The notes under the pieces: generated by a model
Database searches by the model: none
Told to the model about the DNA's origin: nothing
The model's input: the letters and a program-made list of their open reading frames with translations, nothing else
Part shown: positions 37,729-47,647 of the stretch, piece by piece
Layout: the number at the start of each line of letters is the position of its first letter
How positions within the stretch are numbered: position 1 is the stretch's first letter
Program-made: the position numbers and the translations under genes
Source of the DNA: Gibbsiella quercinecans
Lineage (GTDB): Bacteria; Pseudomonadota; Gammaproteobacteria; Enterobacterales; Enterobacteriaceae
Assembly: GCF_002291425.1 (NCBI RefSeq)
Contig: NZ_CP014136.1
Coordinates: 744,001 to 808,000 of the forward strand
Reading direction: 5' to 3'
Length of the DNA stretch: 64,000 nucleotides

Positions 37729-37814
37729 CATCCCTCATTCCCCCGCACCCGCCGGCATGGGATGGCTCGCCCGCCATTCTCCCCCTGGCGAGAGAATAGC
37801 GGATAAAGCGTGTG

Positions 37815-38747
37815 CTACGGCTTACCAGGCGTAAACGCGACGGTGTTTTTTTCACGCTCATCGACCGTCAGCGAAAACACATCCGGGCGTGAATAGTGCC
37901 CAACCACGTCCAGATCGTAACGCGCGCGCGCCAGCTCATCCAAATCGATATTCGCGATCAACAAGCCGCTTTCGTCTTGCATCGGCCCGGCAAGCACTTC
38001 GCCGAGCGGGCCAACGATGATGCTGTTGCCACGGATCAACGGGCGATCGGCATCCCAATGGGGCACGTCGATACCCAGCTCGCGCGGGGAAGGCTGCACC
38101 TGGCAGGCGCTGATCACAAACAGCCGCCCTTCATGAGCGATGTGGCGCATTGATGCCTGCCAGATATCGCGTTCGTCAACGGTTGGTGCGCACCATACCT
38201 GCACGCCCTTGGCATACATCGCCATGCGCAGCAGCGGCATATGGTTCTCCCAGCAGATGGCCGCGCCGATCCGCCCGGCCGGCGTGTCCGCTACCGTGAG
38301 CGTGGAGCCATCCCCCTGCCCCCAAATCAGCCGCTCGGTGCCGGTCGGCATCAGCTTCCGGTGTTTGCCAACCAGGCCGTCTTGCGGCGAAAAGAACAGC
38401 GCGGTGCAGTACAGCGTGCTGGCCGCGCGCTCAATCACCCCCACCACCAGGTGCGCGCCGGTACGTTGGGACAGCGCCGCCAGTTCATCGGTTTCCGCCC
38501 CCGGCACCTCCACGGCGTTGGCGAAATAGCGCGCATAGGCCTCGCGCCCTTCGGGCTGGCGATAGCCCAGATAGGTGCCGAATACTTCGCCCTTAGGGTA
38601 GCCGCCCAGCAGGGCTTCAGGCATCACCACCAGGCTAAGGTTATGCGCTTTGATCTGTTGCTCATAAGACAGAATATTTTCTAACGTGGCAGCTTTGCCA
38701 AGCGGCGAGCTGCCTATCTGCAGCGCAGCGATAGTGGATTGCGACAT
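37815..38747 (-). CDS. Nitrilase
   Basis: 310 residues of the carbon-nitrogen hydrolase superfamily, nitrilase branch. The triad is complete: Glu44 in VMPEALLGG, Lys131 in [11 protein letters not shown], and Cys165 in [14 protein letters not shown]; the CWENH context is that of true nitrilases rather than amidases. It hydrolyses an organic nitrile to acid and ammonia. The LysR-type gene is divergent 84 bases away and may control it. Close to plant-associated enterobacterial nitrilases in character; the substrate (aliphatic or indole-acetonitrile-like) is not readable. Confidence 0.92.
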   Translation of the reverse strand: MSQSTIAALQIGSSPLGKAATLENILSYEQQIKAHNLSLVVMPEALLGGYPKGEVFGTYLGYRQPEGREAYARYFANAVEVPGAETDELAALSQRTGAHLVVGVIERAASTLYCTALFFSPQDGLVGKHRKLMPTGTERLIWGQGDGSTLTVADTPAGRIGAAICWENHMPLLRMAMYAKGVQVWCAPTVDERDIWQASMRHIAHEGRLFVISACQVQPSPRELGIDVPHWDADRPLIRGNSIIVGPLGEVLAGPMQDESGLLIANIDLDELARARYDLDVVGHYSRPDVFSLTVDEREKNTVAFTPGKP

Positions 38748-38831
38748 AGGGGATTACCTGTATGAAAAGGCCGTTGCATGACCATATCGCCACTGGCAAT
38801 ATTCATCAATCACGTAAACAGGCTATCTGTT

Positions 38832-39773
38832 ATGAACGAAATTAATTTCAGCAGTGCCGATCTCAACCTGCTTAAAGTGTTTGAAGCGCTGTACGAAGAA
38901 GGCGGCGCCGGGCGAGCGGCCATCCGCCTTGGTCTGACGCAGTCCGCCGTCAGCGCAGCGTTGGGCCGGCTGCGCCAGTTATATGGCGATCATCTGTTTG
39001 TGCGCACCGGCCGCGGGCTGAAGCCCACAGCTAAAGCGCAGGAGCTGCGGCCGCTCATCGCCGACGCGCTGGACAAATGCCGGCAAAGCCTGGTATTGGC
39101 CGCCCCCAACAGCGCTAACGCGGTGGGGCGCACGCTGGCGCTGGGGCTTTCCGATGATTATGAGATTGCGTTAGGCGGCGCGCTTATCGCAGCCCTGCCG
39201 CACAGCGCGCCGGGGCTGCGCCTGATTCTGCGGCAAACCCACAGCCTGCTGGCGGGAGAGATGCTGATGGCACGGGATATCGATCTTAGCCTGACCGCCG
39301 GCGGCGCGGCAATGCGCACACTGGGCCGCCAGGTGCTGGGCACCGGTGGCTACGCCTGTGTGCTCGACAGGCGCCATCCTGCCGCCGCCAGCACGCTCGG
39401 CCTGGATGACTACCTGCGCTACGCGCACATTTTGGTGTCTTCCGGCGGTTTCGTCGGCATCGTTGATGAAACGCTGGCCGCCATGGGCCGCCAGCGCAAA
39501 ATCAGGGCATCGACCACCCACTTTGCGGCGCTGCCGCACCTGTTGGCGGGCAGCGACTGCCTGGCGACCTTACCCTGGCACGCAGCGCAGCAGTTGGCGG
39601 AAAACTGCGGGCTGCGCTGCATTGCCTGCCCGTTGGCGCTGCCGCCCTATTCCGTCGAGCTGGGCTGGCGCGCCGAAAGCGTACGCGATCCGGCGGTGCA
39701 GCAGTTAAAAGCATTGGTGATCGCGGCCGCCGGGCAACGGCTGGGCCTGGCCCCGCCGCAAAGCGCGCTTTAA
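38832..39773 (+). CDS. LysR-family transcriptional regulator
   Basis: 313 residues. The helix-turn-helix is GGAGRAAIRLGLTQSAVSAA followed by LGRLRQLYGDHLFVRTGRGL, close to the NodD/YbdO-like class. ATG 38832 places the usual start of LysR proteins (INFSSADLNLLKVFEALY) near residue 3; an ATG at 38778 is in frame but adds an unusual leader. Divergent from the nitrilase gene, and its last four bases overlap the end of hcxA on the opposite strand. In E. coli the hcxA neighbourhood also has a LysR gene (ybdO). Confidence 0.88.
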   Translation: MNEINFSSADLNLLKVFEALYEEGGAGRAAIRLGLTQSAVSAALGRLRQLYGDHLFVRTGRGLKPTAKAQELRPLIADALDKCRQSLVLAAPNSANAVGRTLALGLSDDYEIALGGALIAALPHSAPGLRLILRQTHSLLAGEMLMARDIDLSLTAGGAAMRTLGRQVLGTGGYACVLDRRHPAAASTLGLDDYLRYAHILVSSGGFVGIVDETLAAMGRQRKIRASTTHFAALPHLLAGSDCLATLPWHAAQQLAENCGLRCIACPLALPPYSVELGWRAESVRDPAVQQLKALVIAAAGQRLGLAPPQSAL

Positions 39774-40858
39774 GCCGCCAGCGATTCCACGTAGCTTAAC
39801 GCTGCGCGCAACGTGCCGTCGTTAAGCGGCACCGGCAGGAAATGAATAGACTCACCGGTCTGCAACGTGCGGGCGATCAGCCGCTGGATCTGGGCTTCAT
39901 CATGGATATCGACGTTCAACGCCGCCAGGCTGACCGGCAAATCCAACCGGCGGTACAACGCAATCAGCTGATTGACCACATCATGTTGCCCCAGCAACGC
40001 GCTCTGCACCAGAATGCCATAGGCCACTTTGGTGCCATGCAGGAAGACATCGGTTTGCGGCAATGCCGTCAGACCATTGTGCACCGAGTGCGCGGCCGCG
40101 ATGCGCGTATAGCGATCGCCAAGGCCGCCCACCAACCCGCCGCCGGCGATAATCGCCTCCAGCACGTTGAGAAAGGCTTTGTTCAATTGCCCGTCGTCCT
40201 GCGCCTGTAGCGCTGCCTCACTTTCATCAAGCAGCACGTCGCGGATGGTCAGGGCGGTATTGATGCCCAGTTGCACACTGAGCGGCAATTGGGCCGGCTG
40301 CGGGCTGAGCACCACGGCTTCATACCATTTCGCCAGCGTGTCGCCGATCCCGGCCAGCAAATACGCTTTCGGCGCGCGCAGAATAATTTCAGGCTCCACC
40401 AGGACCAGGTGGTTGGCGTCGTCGAAAATCTCGTAGCGCAGCGCCTGGCCCTGATCGTTGTACCACACCGAAAGCGGCGTCCAGGCAGCGCAGGTGGCGG
40501 CGATGGTCGGAATAGCCACCACCGGCAGCCCCAGCCGGCGCGCAACCACTTTGGCGGTATCCAGCGCCGCACCGCCGCCCACGCCGATCACTACCTGGCG
40601 TGCATTCCCGGCCTGGCGCACGATGTCTTGTACCGTGGTTTCGCTGCAGTGGCTGTTGAACAGCACCCGGCAGGCCTCCGGCGCATCGAACGCCGCCGGC
40701 AAAAAGGGTTTGGCCGCCGCCAGCGCACGCTCGCCATAAATCCACAGCGCGTTTTGCAATTGTTGCGGTGAATAAAACTGCGACAGGCGGTCAATGGCGC
40801 CGGGGAAAGCAAAATAGTTTGCCGGGCCGGCAACCACGCGAATGTCGGTATCACTCAT
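39770..40858 (-). CDS. hcxA: Hydroxycarboxylate dehydrogenase A (GldA-like, YbdH)
   Basis: 362 residues, the same length as E. coli HcxA and very similar throughout (IRVVAGPANYF; IPTIAATCAAWTPLSVWYND; YEIFDDANHLVLVEPEIIL; LLAGIGDTLAKWYEAVVL; FLHGTKVAYGILVQSALLGQ). NADPH-dependent reduction of 2-oxo acids such as 2-oxobutanoate and 2-oxoglutarate is known for E. coli HcxA. The NAD-binding VVIGVGGGAALDTAK and metal-site His residues are present. Monocistronic, tail-to-tail with the LysR gene. Confidence 0.94.
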   Translation of the reverse strand: MSDTDIRVVAGPANYFAFPGAIDRLSQFYSPQQLQNALWIYGERALAAAKPFLPAAFDAPEACRVLFNSHCSETTVQDIVRQAGNARQVVIGVGGGAALDTAKVVARRLGLPVVAIPTIAATCAAWTPLSVWYNDQGQALRYEIFDDANHLVLVEPEIILRAPKAYLLAGIGDTLAKWYEAVVLSPQPAQLPLSVQLGINTALTIRDVLLDESEAALQAQDDGQLNKAFLNVLEAIIAGGGLVGGLGDRYTRIAAAHSVHNGLTALPQTDVFLHGTKVAYGILVQSALLGQHDVVNQLIALYRRLDLPVSLAALNVDIHDEAQIQRLIARTLQTGESIHFLPVPLNDGTLRAALSYVESLAA

Positions 40859-41247
40859 GCTGAATTCCTTCTTTCTCTCTGATTGTTGCCATCATAGGGG
40901 CAGCAAATTCTATGGCGAATACTTTTTTGTATTGGCTTATGATTTTTCGCTCATTGACATGGGTGAAGTGGCTAATTGATTAATCTCAAAGACGATGTAT
41001 CAGGTGAGTGAAGCACGGGTGTGGGAGCCATTAAAGGCGCCGAGTGGCTGGAAGCCGCTCACCTCTTACAGGAACCACTCACGAATAGCCCCCGCCATGA
41101 CCTGGCGCATGGCAGGGCGCGGCCCGGCGAATACAATTTATCATCCCTATCGTCATCCTGCGTTCGGAGCGATTGGGGAAATAACAACGCCATGCAACAT
41201 GGCCAAATAACATTGTTTTTATCATTAACCATGCAGGGTAACTTTAC
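40859..41247. other. Gene-free promoter region
   Basis: 389 bases between the divergent hcxA and the sugar-type binding protein gene. Possible promoter hexamers occur, and a 71-codon open frame beginning at 40995 has no protein-like features. Nothing else is supported. Confidence 0.5.
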
Positions 41248-42321
41248 ATGAAGCTGTTCAAAACCTCGTTGCTGGCGCTTAGCCTGTTCTCGCTCACCCC
41301 GTGTTTCGCCGCCCCGGCAACCGCCCCGGTGCCGGCTGCGATCGCCAACCACCAGGGCCAGATTCGCATTGCGGTGGTTCGCAACCTCGGCTCTGACGAC
41401 AACACCACACAGTTTCTTGCCGGCGCCATCCAGGAAGGCCGCAAACTGGGCTTTAAGGTCAGTACCTTTCTCACTAACGGCGACGATGCCAAATTCCAGG
41501 ACTTCGTCAACCAGGCCATCAGCCAGAAATACGACGGCATCATTCTCTCCCAGGGGCGCGATCCCTACGCCACGGCACTGATCAAACGCATTCGCGAAAG
41601 CGGGATCGCGGTGTCGGTCTACGATACTGCGGTTCAAGGCGACATCCCCGGCGTCACCGTCACCCAACAGGACGACGCTTCGCTGAGCGAACTGTCTTTT
41701 GGCCAGTTGGTGAAAGACTTTAACGGCAAGGCCAACATCATCAAGCTGTGGGTCGCCGGCTTCCCGCCAATGGAGCGGCGCCAGGCGCAGTACCAAAAGA
41801 TGCTGAAAGAACAGCCGGGGATCCACGAACTTGAATCGATCGGCGCGGTGTCTTCCGATGTGCAGGGCGATACGGCCAACAAGATCGGCGCGATCCTGGC
41901 GAAATACCCGAAAGGCAAGATCGACGCGATCTGGGGCACCTGGGATCCGTTCAGCCTGGGCGCGTATAAAGCCCTGCAGGAAAACGGCCGCACGGAGATC
42001 AAGCTCTACAGTATCGATATCTCCAACCAGGTGTTAGCATTGATGCACGCCAAAGACAGCGCCTGGAAGATCAGCGTGGCGGTGGATCCTAAGCTTATCG
42101 GCGCGATGAACCTGCGCCTGATCGCCAACAAGATTGCCGGTGAACCAACCCCGCCGGTGTATGAGTTTAAAGCCGTCGCGATCCCACAGGCGCTGGTGCA
42201 AAGCCATCCGGAAGCCACCAACGTTGCTTCGCTGGCGAAAATTATCCCAGGTTGGGGCCAGTCTGCCGATTTTGTTGCGCCCTGGTTCGCTACCCTTGAA
42301 GCACAACAGCCGAAAAAATAA
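41248..42321 (+). CDS. Periplasmic sugar-type binding protein (RbsB/YtfQ-like), orphan
   Basis: 357 residues. Signal peptide MKLFKTSLLALSLFSLTPCFA, then a type-I periplasmic binding fold: IRIAVVRNLGSDDNTTQFLA, DGIILSQGRDPYA, GDTANKIGAILAKYPKGKID, IWGTWDPFSLGAYKAL. Family members bind pentoses, hexoses or autoinducer-2. No ATPase or permease gene is nearby. Instead an LVIVD-repeat gene follows after nine bases, so the pair seems to be a functional unit. Possible roles are ligand scavenging for another importer or sensing. Confidence 0.87.
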   Translation: MKLFKTSLLALSLFSLTPCFAAPATAPVPAAIANHQGQIRIAVVRNLGSDDNTTQFLAGAIQEGRKLGFKVSTFLTNGDDAKFQDFVNQAISQKYDGIILSQGRDPYATALIKRIRESGIAVSVYDTAVQGDIPGVTVTQQDDASLSELSFGQLVKDFNGKANIIKLWVAGFPPMERRQAQYQKMLKEQPGIHELESIGAVSSDVQGDTANKIGAILAKYPKGKIDAIWGTWDPFSLGAYKALQENGRTEIKLYSIDISNQVLALMHAKDSAWKISVAVDPKLIGAMNLRLIANKIAGEPTPPVYEFKAVAIPQALVQSHPEATNVASLAKIIPGWGQSADFVAPWFATLEAQQPKK

Positions 42322-42330
42322 GGAGTCATG

Positions 42331-43581
42331 ATGGCGAAACCGCCTCTTCCACAGCCTGAATATAGCCGCAATATGCGCCTGATCGGCCACAGCGATCAGG
42401 GCGGCAAGCCAGACGGGGTGCAGGTGATGGTGCACCGTGGCTATGCCTATATCGGGCACATGGTTTCACAGGGCTTTTCCATCGTCGACGTGCGCGATGC
42501 CAAAAATCCCCGCCCGGCCGGCTTTATCCCTGCCCCGCCGGGCACCTGGAATATCCATTTGCAGGCCCATGACGATCTGCTGCTGGTGGTCAACGCGCGC
42601 GATCTGTTCGCCGATACCCGCTTTGCCGACGAAAAAGTGTATTACACCAAGGCAATCAGCGAGACGGTTTCAGGCAATAACGCGGGGCGCGGCTGGAGCG
42701 CCGGTATGCGGGTTTTTGATATCTCCACGCCGGATAAACCGCGGGAAATCGGCTTTCTGGCGCTGGACGGCATCGGTGTGCACCGCATCTGGTACGTTGG
42801 CGGGCGCTGGGCATATGTCTCGGCGCTGATCGACGGTTATAGCGACTACATCTTCCTGACGGTCGATCTGGCCGATCCGCGCAACCCGCAGGTCGCCGGG
42901 CGCTGGTGGCTGCCGGGCATGCACAGTGCCGGCGGCGAAACGCCAGACTGGCCGGAAGGCAAACGCTACGCCCTGCACCATGCCATCATCAGCGGCGACA
43001 CCGCCTATGCCAGTTGGCGTGACGGCGGCCTGACTTTACTGGATGTGAAAGATCGCAGCCAGCCACAGCTGATCGCCCACCGCAACTGGAGCCCGCCGTT
43101 CGGCGGCGGCACCCACACCGCGCTGCCGCTACCGGACCGAGATCTGCTGGTGGTGCTGGATGAAGCGGTGCTGGATAACCAGGAGGACGGCGAAAAGTTG
43201 ATCTGGCTGTTTGATATCCGTGAGCCAAGCAACCCGGTGAGCATCGCCACCTTCCCGCAGCCGGACGAACGGGACTATGTCAGCAAGGGCGCCCACTTCG
43301 GGCCGCACAACCTGCATGAAAACCGCCCGGGCAGCTTTATCAGCTCGTCGCTGATTTTCGCCACCTACCAAAACGCCGGTGTGCGCGCCTACGACATCAG
43401 TAACCCTTATCAGCCGAAGGAAACCGGCGCGCTGGTGCCCGCCAACCCGCAGGCCATGATGGATAAGCGGCCGGGGCGCCCACGGGTGATCCAATCCTGC
43501 GATGTGTTCGTTGATGCGCAAGGCATCATCTACAGCACCGACTATAACGCCGGGCTGTCGATCATCGAATATCAGGGATAG
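42331..43581 (+). CDS. LVIVD-repeat beta-propeller protein
   Basis: 416 residues with about six LVIVD-type blades, each of the form x-V/L-D-x-x-D-P-x-x-P-x-x-x-G (FSIVDVRDAKNPRPAG; MRVFDISTPDKPREIG; LTVDLADPRNPQVAG; LTLLDVKDRSQPQLI; LFDIREPSNPVSIA; AYDISNPYQPKETG). No signal peptide is visible, although most relatives are envelope proteins. ATG 42331 is preferred over 42328 because AGGAG is five bases away. Coupled to the binding protein gene. Biochemical role unknown. Confidence 0.88.
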   Translation: MAKPPLPQPEYSRNMRLIGHSDQGGKPDGVQVMVHRGYAYIGHMVSQGFSIVDVRDAKNPRPAGFIPAPPGTWNIHLQAHDDLLLVVNARDLFADTRFADEKVYYTKAISETVSGNNAGRGWSAGMRVFDISTPDKPREIGFLALDGIGVHRIWYVGGRWAYVSALIDGYSDYIFLTVDLADPRNPQVAGRWWLPGMHSAGGETPDWPEGKRYALHHAIISGDTAYASWRDGGLTLLDVKDRSQPQLIAHRNWSPPFGGGTHTALPLPDRDLLVVLDEAVLDNQEDGEKLIWLFDIREPSNPVSIATFPQPDERDYVSKGAHFGPHNLHENRPGSFISSSLIFATYQNAGVRAYDISNPYQPKETGALVPANPQAMMDKRPGRPRVIQSCDVFVDAQGIIYSTDYNAGLSIIEYQG

Positions 43582-43589
43582 CGCGTAGT

Positions 43590-44333
43590 TCAGGTACGCC
43601 GTTCCAGCGCCGCATCCACGTTGGAACGGCGTTGGCTTTCCTGCCAAAGGCGTACGCATTGGCGCGCCAGCGCGCGCGCAGGATCGAGGGCCAACGGCAG
43701 GCTGCGCGATTGTACGGCAACCAGCGCCGGCGGCACTTCCGTGCAGGCCAGCACCAATTTCTGCGCGCCGCGCGCCAACAGTGCGTTGGCCAGTTCATCC
43801 AGCAGCTCGCCGCCGCGCTGCAACTCGCCGCGCTTCACCGCATAACAGCCGGGCACAAACAGCCGTTCCAGCTCTGCCTGCGCCGGCAGCAACGCGGTGA
43901 TGCCCTGCGCCGCCAACCGCTGCTGATACCAGCCCGCGGCCAGCGTCCCTGCCGTGGCGATAATCCCCACTTTATCCGGCGCCCCTGCCCGCAGCTCATC
44001 CGCGCAGGCATCGACAATATGCAACAGCGGCGCCGTGCTGGCCGCCGCCAGTTCGTCATACCAATGGTGGGCGGTATTGCAGGCGATCACAATGTGGCTG
44101 GCGCCAATCCGGTTGAGGCGCTCCACCGCCGCCAGCAACGCCGGCAGCGGCGAAGGCCCTTTACCGGCCAGGGCCAACTGGCGATCCGGGATCTGCGGCA
44201 CGTTCCACGCCACCACCGGCACATGTTCCTGATCGCGCGCGGCGGGGGTTTCCTCAATAATCTTTTGCTGCAGATCCAGCGTGGCCAGCGGCCCCATGCC
44301 GCCAAGCACGCCGATCAATAGCTGCCCGCTCAT
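43590..44333 (-). CDS. Aspartate/glutamate racemase-family protein
   Basis: 247 residues with the two catalytic Cys of the family: [14 protein letters not shown] and [11 protein letters not shown]. The start [21 protein letters not shown] is typical of the Asp/Glu/hydantoin racemase superfamily. It overlaps the CuyA-like gene by ATGA, so translation is coupled. In that setting it may racemise cysteate (a close aspartate analogue) to supply the L-isomer; this is inference. An inverted repeat of ten bases (43598-43607 and 43622-43631) inside its 3' end may terminate the convergent LVIVD gene. Confidence 0.88.
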   Translation of the reverse strand: MSGQLLIGVLGGMGPLATLDLQQKIIEETPAARDQEHVPVVAWNVPQIPDRQLALAGKGPSPLPALLAAVERLNRIGASHIVIACNTAHHWYDELAAASTAPLLHIVDACADELRAGAPDKVGIIATAGTLAAGWYQQRLAAQGITALLPAQAELERLFVPGCYAVKRGELQRGGELLDELANALLARGAQKLVLACTEVPPALVAVQSRSLPLALDPARALARQCVRLWQESQRRSNVDAALERRT

Positions 44334-45340
44334 TGCGCGCCCTGCTCCAGCCACTGGCGGTAGCCGAACAGGCCGGCAGCGCCGCCGGTATGGACAAACA
44401 CCACATTGTCGTCCTTGGCGAAATACCCTTTGCGCACCTGATCGATAAGCCCGGCCATGCCTTTACCGGTGTAAACCGGATCGAGCAAGATGCCCTCCAG
44501 CCGCGCCAGCAGCGTTAAGGCTTCGCGCACGCCATCCGTCGGCAGGCCGTAACCTTCACCGACGTAGTCACCGTTGGCGACCACCGCACTGCGCGGCAAC
44601 TCCCCGGCAATGCCCAACAATTCGCGGGTGCGCTGCGCCAGATTCCACACGTTTTCTTCCTGTTTGGCCTTCGGCGCCCGCACGCTGATGCCAAGCACCG
44701 GGATACCGCTGTGGGTGGCGCTCAGCCCCGCCACCAGGCCGGCCTGGGTGCCGGTGCTGCCGGTGGCGTGCACCACGTGATCGATGCGCAATTGCTGCTG
44801 GCTTGACTGCCAAAGCAACTCTTCGGCGCAGGCCACATACCCCAGTGCCCCGATCGCGTTGGAGCCGCCGCCCGGGATGACATAAGGCTTATGCCCTTGG
44901 TCACGCAACTGCGCGGCCAGCGTTTCCAGGGCCTGCTGCATATCGGTACCGCCCGGCAGATGATCGACAATCACGCCGCCCAGCAAATCATCAAGCAGGA
45001 TGTTGCCGGAGCGCTGGTACTCTTCACCGAAATCGTTAACGCGCCTTTCCAGCAACACCTGGGTTTTCAACCCAAGCCTGGCCGCACCGGCGATGGTCTG
45101 GCGCACATGGTTGGACTGCGTGGCGCCCTGGGTCAGCACCACATCGGCACCCTGCTGCAAGGCATCGGCCAACAGGAACTCGAGCTTGCGGGTTTTATTG
45201 CCGCCGGTGGCAAGCCCGGTACAGTCATCGCGCTTAATCCAGATAGTCGGGCCGCCCAACGCTTTCGACAGTTGAGGCAGCGGTTCCAGCGGCGTGGGGA
45301 AATGGCCGAGCCGAACGCGGGGGAAACGAGCGAGATGCAT
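44330..45340 (-). CDS. cuyA: L-cysteate sulfo-lyase-like PLP enzyme (CuyA; D-cysteine desulfhydrase family)
   Basis: 336 residues, ACC-deaminase/D-cysteine desulfhydrase fold. PLP Lys49 lies in [12 protein letters not shown], then [39 protein letters not shown] and [16 protein letters not shown]. The opening MHLARFPRV and [19 protein letters not shown] resemble CuyA as I recall it more than E. coli DcyD. CuyA splits L-cysteate to pyruvate, ammonia and sulfite. The sulfonate transporter and dioxygenase genes next door support this; D-cysteine desulfhydrase remains the alternative. Coupled to the racemase-family gene. Confidence 0.8.
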   Translation of the reverse strand: MHLARFPRVRLGHFPTPLEPLPQLSKALGGPTIWIKRDDCTGLATGGNKTRKLEFLLADALQQGADVVLTQGATQSNHVRQTIAGAARLGLKTQVLLERRVNDFGEEYQRSGNILLDDLLGGVIVDHLPGGTDMQQALETLAAQLRDQGHKPYVIPGGGSNAIGALGYVACAEELLWQSSQQQLRIDHVVHATGSTGTQAGLVAGLSATHSGIPVLGISVRAPKAKQEENVWNLAQRTRELLGIAGELPRSAVVANGDYVGEGYGLPTDGVREALTLLARLEGILLDPVYTGKGMAGLIDQVRKGYFAKDDNVVFVHTGGAAGLFGYRQWLEQGAQ

Positions 45341-45687
45341 AATTTTTTCCTTTAATGAGGCGTTTCAAATAGGCGGCCAGTATAAAAGCGAGGGTAAATT
45401 TTTATTTAGCAAAAATATGGCTATCGATAGTTAAAAAAAAGATATTGCAGCCATAAGCAATAAAATAGCGCCTATTAGCCAGCGTTAATGCATTAATCAG
45501 ATATACAAAGAAAAACGGTTGCTATAGAAACGGCGACAAAAACACATATCCAACTGAAATATATAGAATTAGTTTTAATATTAAATATATCAAAAAAGAA
45601 TTTAACAACTCAGGCGCACAGCCGTAGGCTTCAACAAACATATTAAGAACCATTATTTATAATACCGATTTTTCATCAGGAGAAATA
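45341..45687. other. AT-rich divergent promoter region of the sulfonate island
   Basis: 347 bases between the divergent cuyA-like and transporter genes, AT-rich with a run of A/T at 45405-45600. Control by CysB/Cbl-type sulfur regulators is expected for such genes, but their sites are too degenerate to call. No coding frame. Confidence 0.5.
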
Positions 45688-46710
45688 ATGAACCTAAATT
45701 TTGGCAAGCTTCGCCTGCGCGCCGTTGCCGGCGCCCTGATGTTAGCCAGCCTGGGCACCTTTGCCACCCAGGCCCAGGCTGAAGGCAGCATCAGCATCGC
45801 GCAGCAGTTTGGCATTGGTTACCTCATTCTGGACGTGGTGCGGGATCAAAAATTAATCGAAAAACACGGTAAGGAACAGGGGCTGGATATTAAAGTCGAC
45901 TGGCGCACCCTTTCCGGCGCCACCGCCATTAACGAAGCGCTGCTTTCCGGCGCGCTGAACGTGGCCTCTGCCGGCGTGCCGCCGATGCTGACGGTGTGGG
46001 ATCGCACCCGCGGCCGGCAGAACGTTAAGGCCATCGCGTCGCTCGGCTCCATGCCCAACTATTTGCTCAGCAATAACCCGGCGGTGAAAAGCGTTAAGGA
46101 TCTAAGTGATAAAGACCGCATTGCCGTGCCGGCCGCCGGCGTTGGCTTCCAATCGCGCACCTTGCAAATCGAAACCGCCAAACTGTACGGCGACAGCGAA
46201 TTCAAACGGTTTGACAATATCAGCGTCAGCCTGCCCCACCCGGATGCCAGCGCGGCGCTGATCGCCAACGGCACCGAGATCACCGCGCACTTCTCCAGCC
46301 CGCCGTTCCAGTACCAGGCGCTGGAGCACCCAAATGTGCATAAGATCCTCAGTTCATACGATGTGCTGGGCGGGCCGGGCACCTTCAATGTGCTCTACAC
46401 CACGCAAAAGTTCCACGATCAAAACCCGAAAACCTACCGCGCTTTCTATGATGCGTTGGCGGAAGCCGCGCAGATCATCAAGGCAGACAAGGCCGCCGCC
46501 GCCCAAACCTATATCCGGGCGGAAAACTCCAAGCTGTCGCCGGCTCTGGTGCAGAAGATCGTGGAAGATCCGGAAATCGACTTCACCATTTCGCCAGAGC
46601 GCACCTTCGTTTATGCGGAAAAACTGCACCAGCTCGGCGTGCTCAAGAATAAAGCCGACTCCTGGAAGGATTATTTCTTCCCCGAAGCCTATGCCAACCC
46701 AGGCAGCTAA
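45688..46710 (+). CDS. Sulfonate ABC transporter substrate-binding protein (TauA/SsuA-like)
   Basis: 340 residues. Signal peptide (GALMLASLGTFATQAQA cleaved near residue 31), then a SsuA/THI5-like domain with ISIAQQFGIGYLILDVVRDQ, LSGALNVASAGVPPMLTVWD and LPHPDASAALIANGTEITAH. It captures an alkane- or hydroxyalkane-sulfonate in the periplasm. First gene of the four-gene plus-strand operon (binding protein, dioxygenase, ATPase, permease). AGGAGAAATA precedes ATG 45688. Confidence 0.9.
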   Translation: MNLNFGKLRLRAVAGALMLASLGTFATQAQAEGSISIAQQFGIGYLILDVVRDQKLIEKHGKEQGLDIKVDWRTLSGATAINEALLSGALNVASAGVPPMLTVWDRTRGRQNVKAIASLGSMPNYLLSNNPAVKSVKDLSDKDRIAVPAAGVGFQSRTLQIETAKLYGDSEFKRFDNISVSLPHPDASAALIANGTEITAHFSSPPFQYQALEHPNVHKILSSYDVLGGPGTFNVLYTTQKFHDQNPKTYRAFYDALAEAAQIIKADKAAAAQTYIRAENSKLSPALVQKIVEDPEIDFTISPERTFVYAEKLHQLGVLKNKADSWKDYFFPEAYANPGS

Positions 46711-46734
46711 CTCGAACCAAACAGGAGAACGATT

Positions 46735-47622
46735 GTGACCATTGCCCTTGCCGCTGAACCAACGATTGTCGGCCAGAATTTTACCGTACGCCCCCTGGGT
46801 GGGCTGGGTGTGGAAATCATAGGGCTGGATCTCGGCCAGCCGCTGAATGAGCGTGACTTTGCCCGCATTCATCGTGCCCATTTGGAACATCACGTGGTGG
46901 TGTTCCGTAACCAACAGATTACGCCGGAACAGCAAATCGCCTTCAGCCGCCGTTTCGGCAAGCTGCAGATCCACGTATTGGCGCAGTTTCTGTTGCCCGG
47001 CCATCCGGAGATCCTGATCGTTTCCAACATCATTGAAAACGGCAAACCGATCGGCCTGGGCGATGCCGGCAAATACTGGCACTCGGATCTCTCTTACAAA
47101 GCATTGCCAAGCCTTGGCTCGATGCTTTACGCACAGGAATTGCCTGCGGAAGGCGGCGACACGTTGTTCGCCGACATGCACCAGGCCTGGGATACCCTGC
47201 CGGCCGCACTGCGCGCCGCCGTTGAGGGGCGCAATGCGGTGCATGCCTACACCGCCACCTACAGCAAGCCGAAGTTCGGCGAACACTGGCGGCCGCAGTT
47301 AACGGCGGAGCAGTTGGCGCAGGTGAAAGCCGTTTCCCAGCCCATTGTGCGCACCCACCCGGAAACCGGGCGCAAGGCGCTGTTCGTCAGCGAAGGTTTT
47401 ACGACCCATATCGAAGGGCTGCCGGAAGACGAAAGCCGCGAGATCCTGCAGGCACTGTATGCCCACAGTATCAAGCCGCAGCATATTTACCGGCACGTTT
47501 GGCAGCCGGGCGATCTGGTGTTTTGGGACAACCGCTCGTTGATCCATCTGGCGACCGGTTGCCCTGCACACCTGCGCCGCAAACTGTATCGCACCACCAT
47601 CGAAGGTGATGCGCCGTTCTGA
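46735..47622 (+). CDS. TauD/TfdA-family 2-oxoglutarate-dependent dioxygenase
   Basis: 295 residues. The iron triad is His116 and Asp118 in YWHSDLSY plus His271 in DNRSLIHLA, and Arg286 (RRKLYRTT) can bind 2-oxoglutarate. TauD oxidises taurine to sulfite and aminoacetaldehyde; this member may act on another sulfonate, given the CuyA-like neighbour. Start is GTG 46735 with AGGAG seven bases upstream. It lies between the binding protein and ATPase genes, unlike tauABCD order, where it is last. Confidence 0.9.
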   Translation: MTIALAAEPTIVGQNFTVRPLGGLGVEIIGLDLGQPLNERDFARIHRAHLEHHVVVFRNQQITPEQQIAFSRRFGKLQIHVLAQFLLPGHPEILIVSNIIENGKPIGLGDAGKYWHSDLSYKALPSLGSMLYAQELPAEGGDTLFADMHQAWDTLPAALRAAVEGRNAVHAYTATYSKPKFGEHWRPQLTAEQLAQVKAVSQPIVRTHPETGRKALFVSEGFTTHIEGLPEDESREILQALYAHSIKPQHIYRHVWQPGDLVFWDNRSLIHLATGCPAHLRRKLYRTTIEGDAPF

Positions 47623-47647
47623 TTTTCAGGCCTCGGGGGAAAACACC

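Noticed and set aside
40995-41210. 71-codon open frame upstream of the sugar-type binding protein
   Set aside because: No ribosome site, odd composition, overlaps the expected promoter region.
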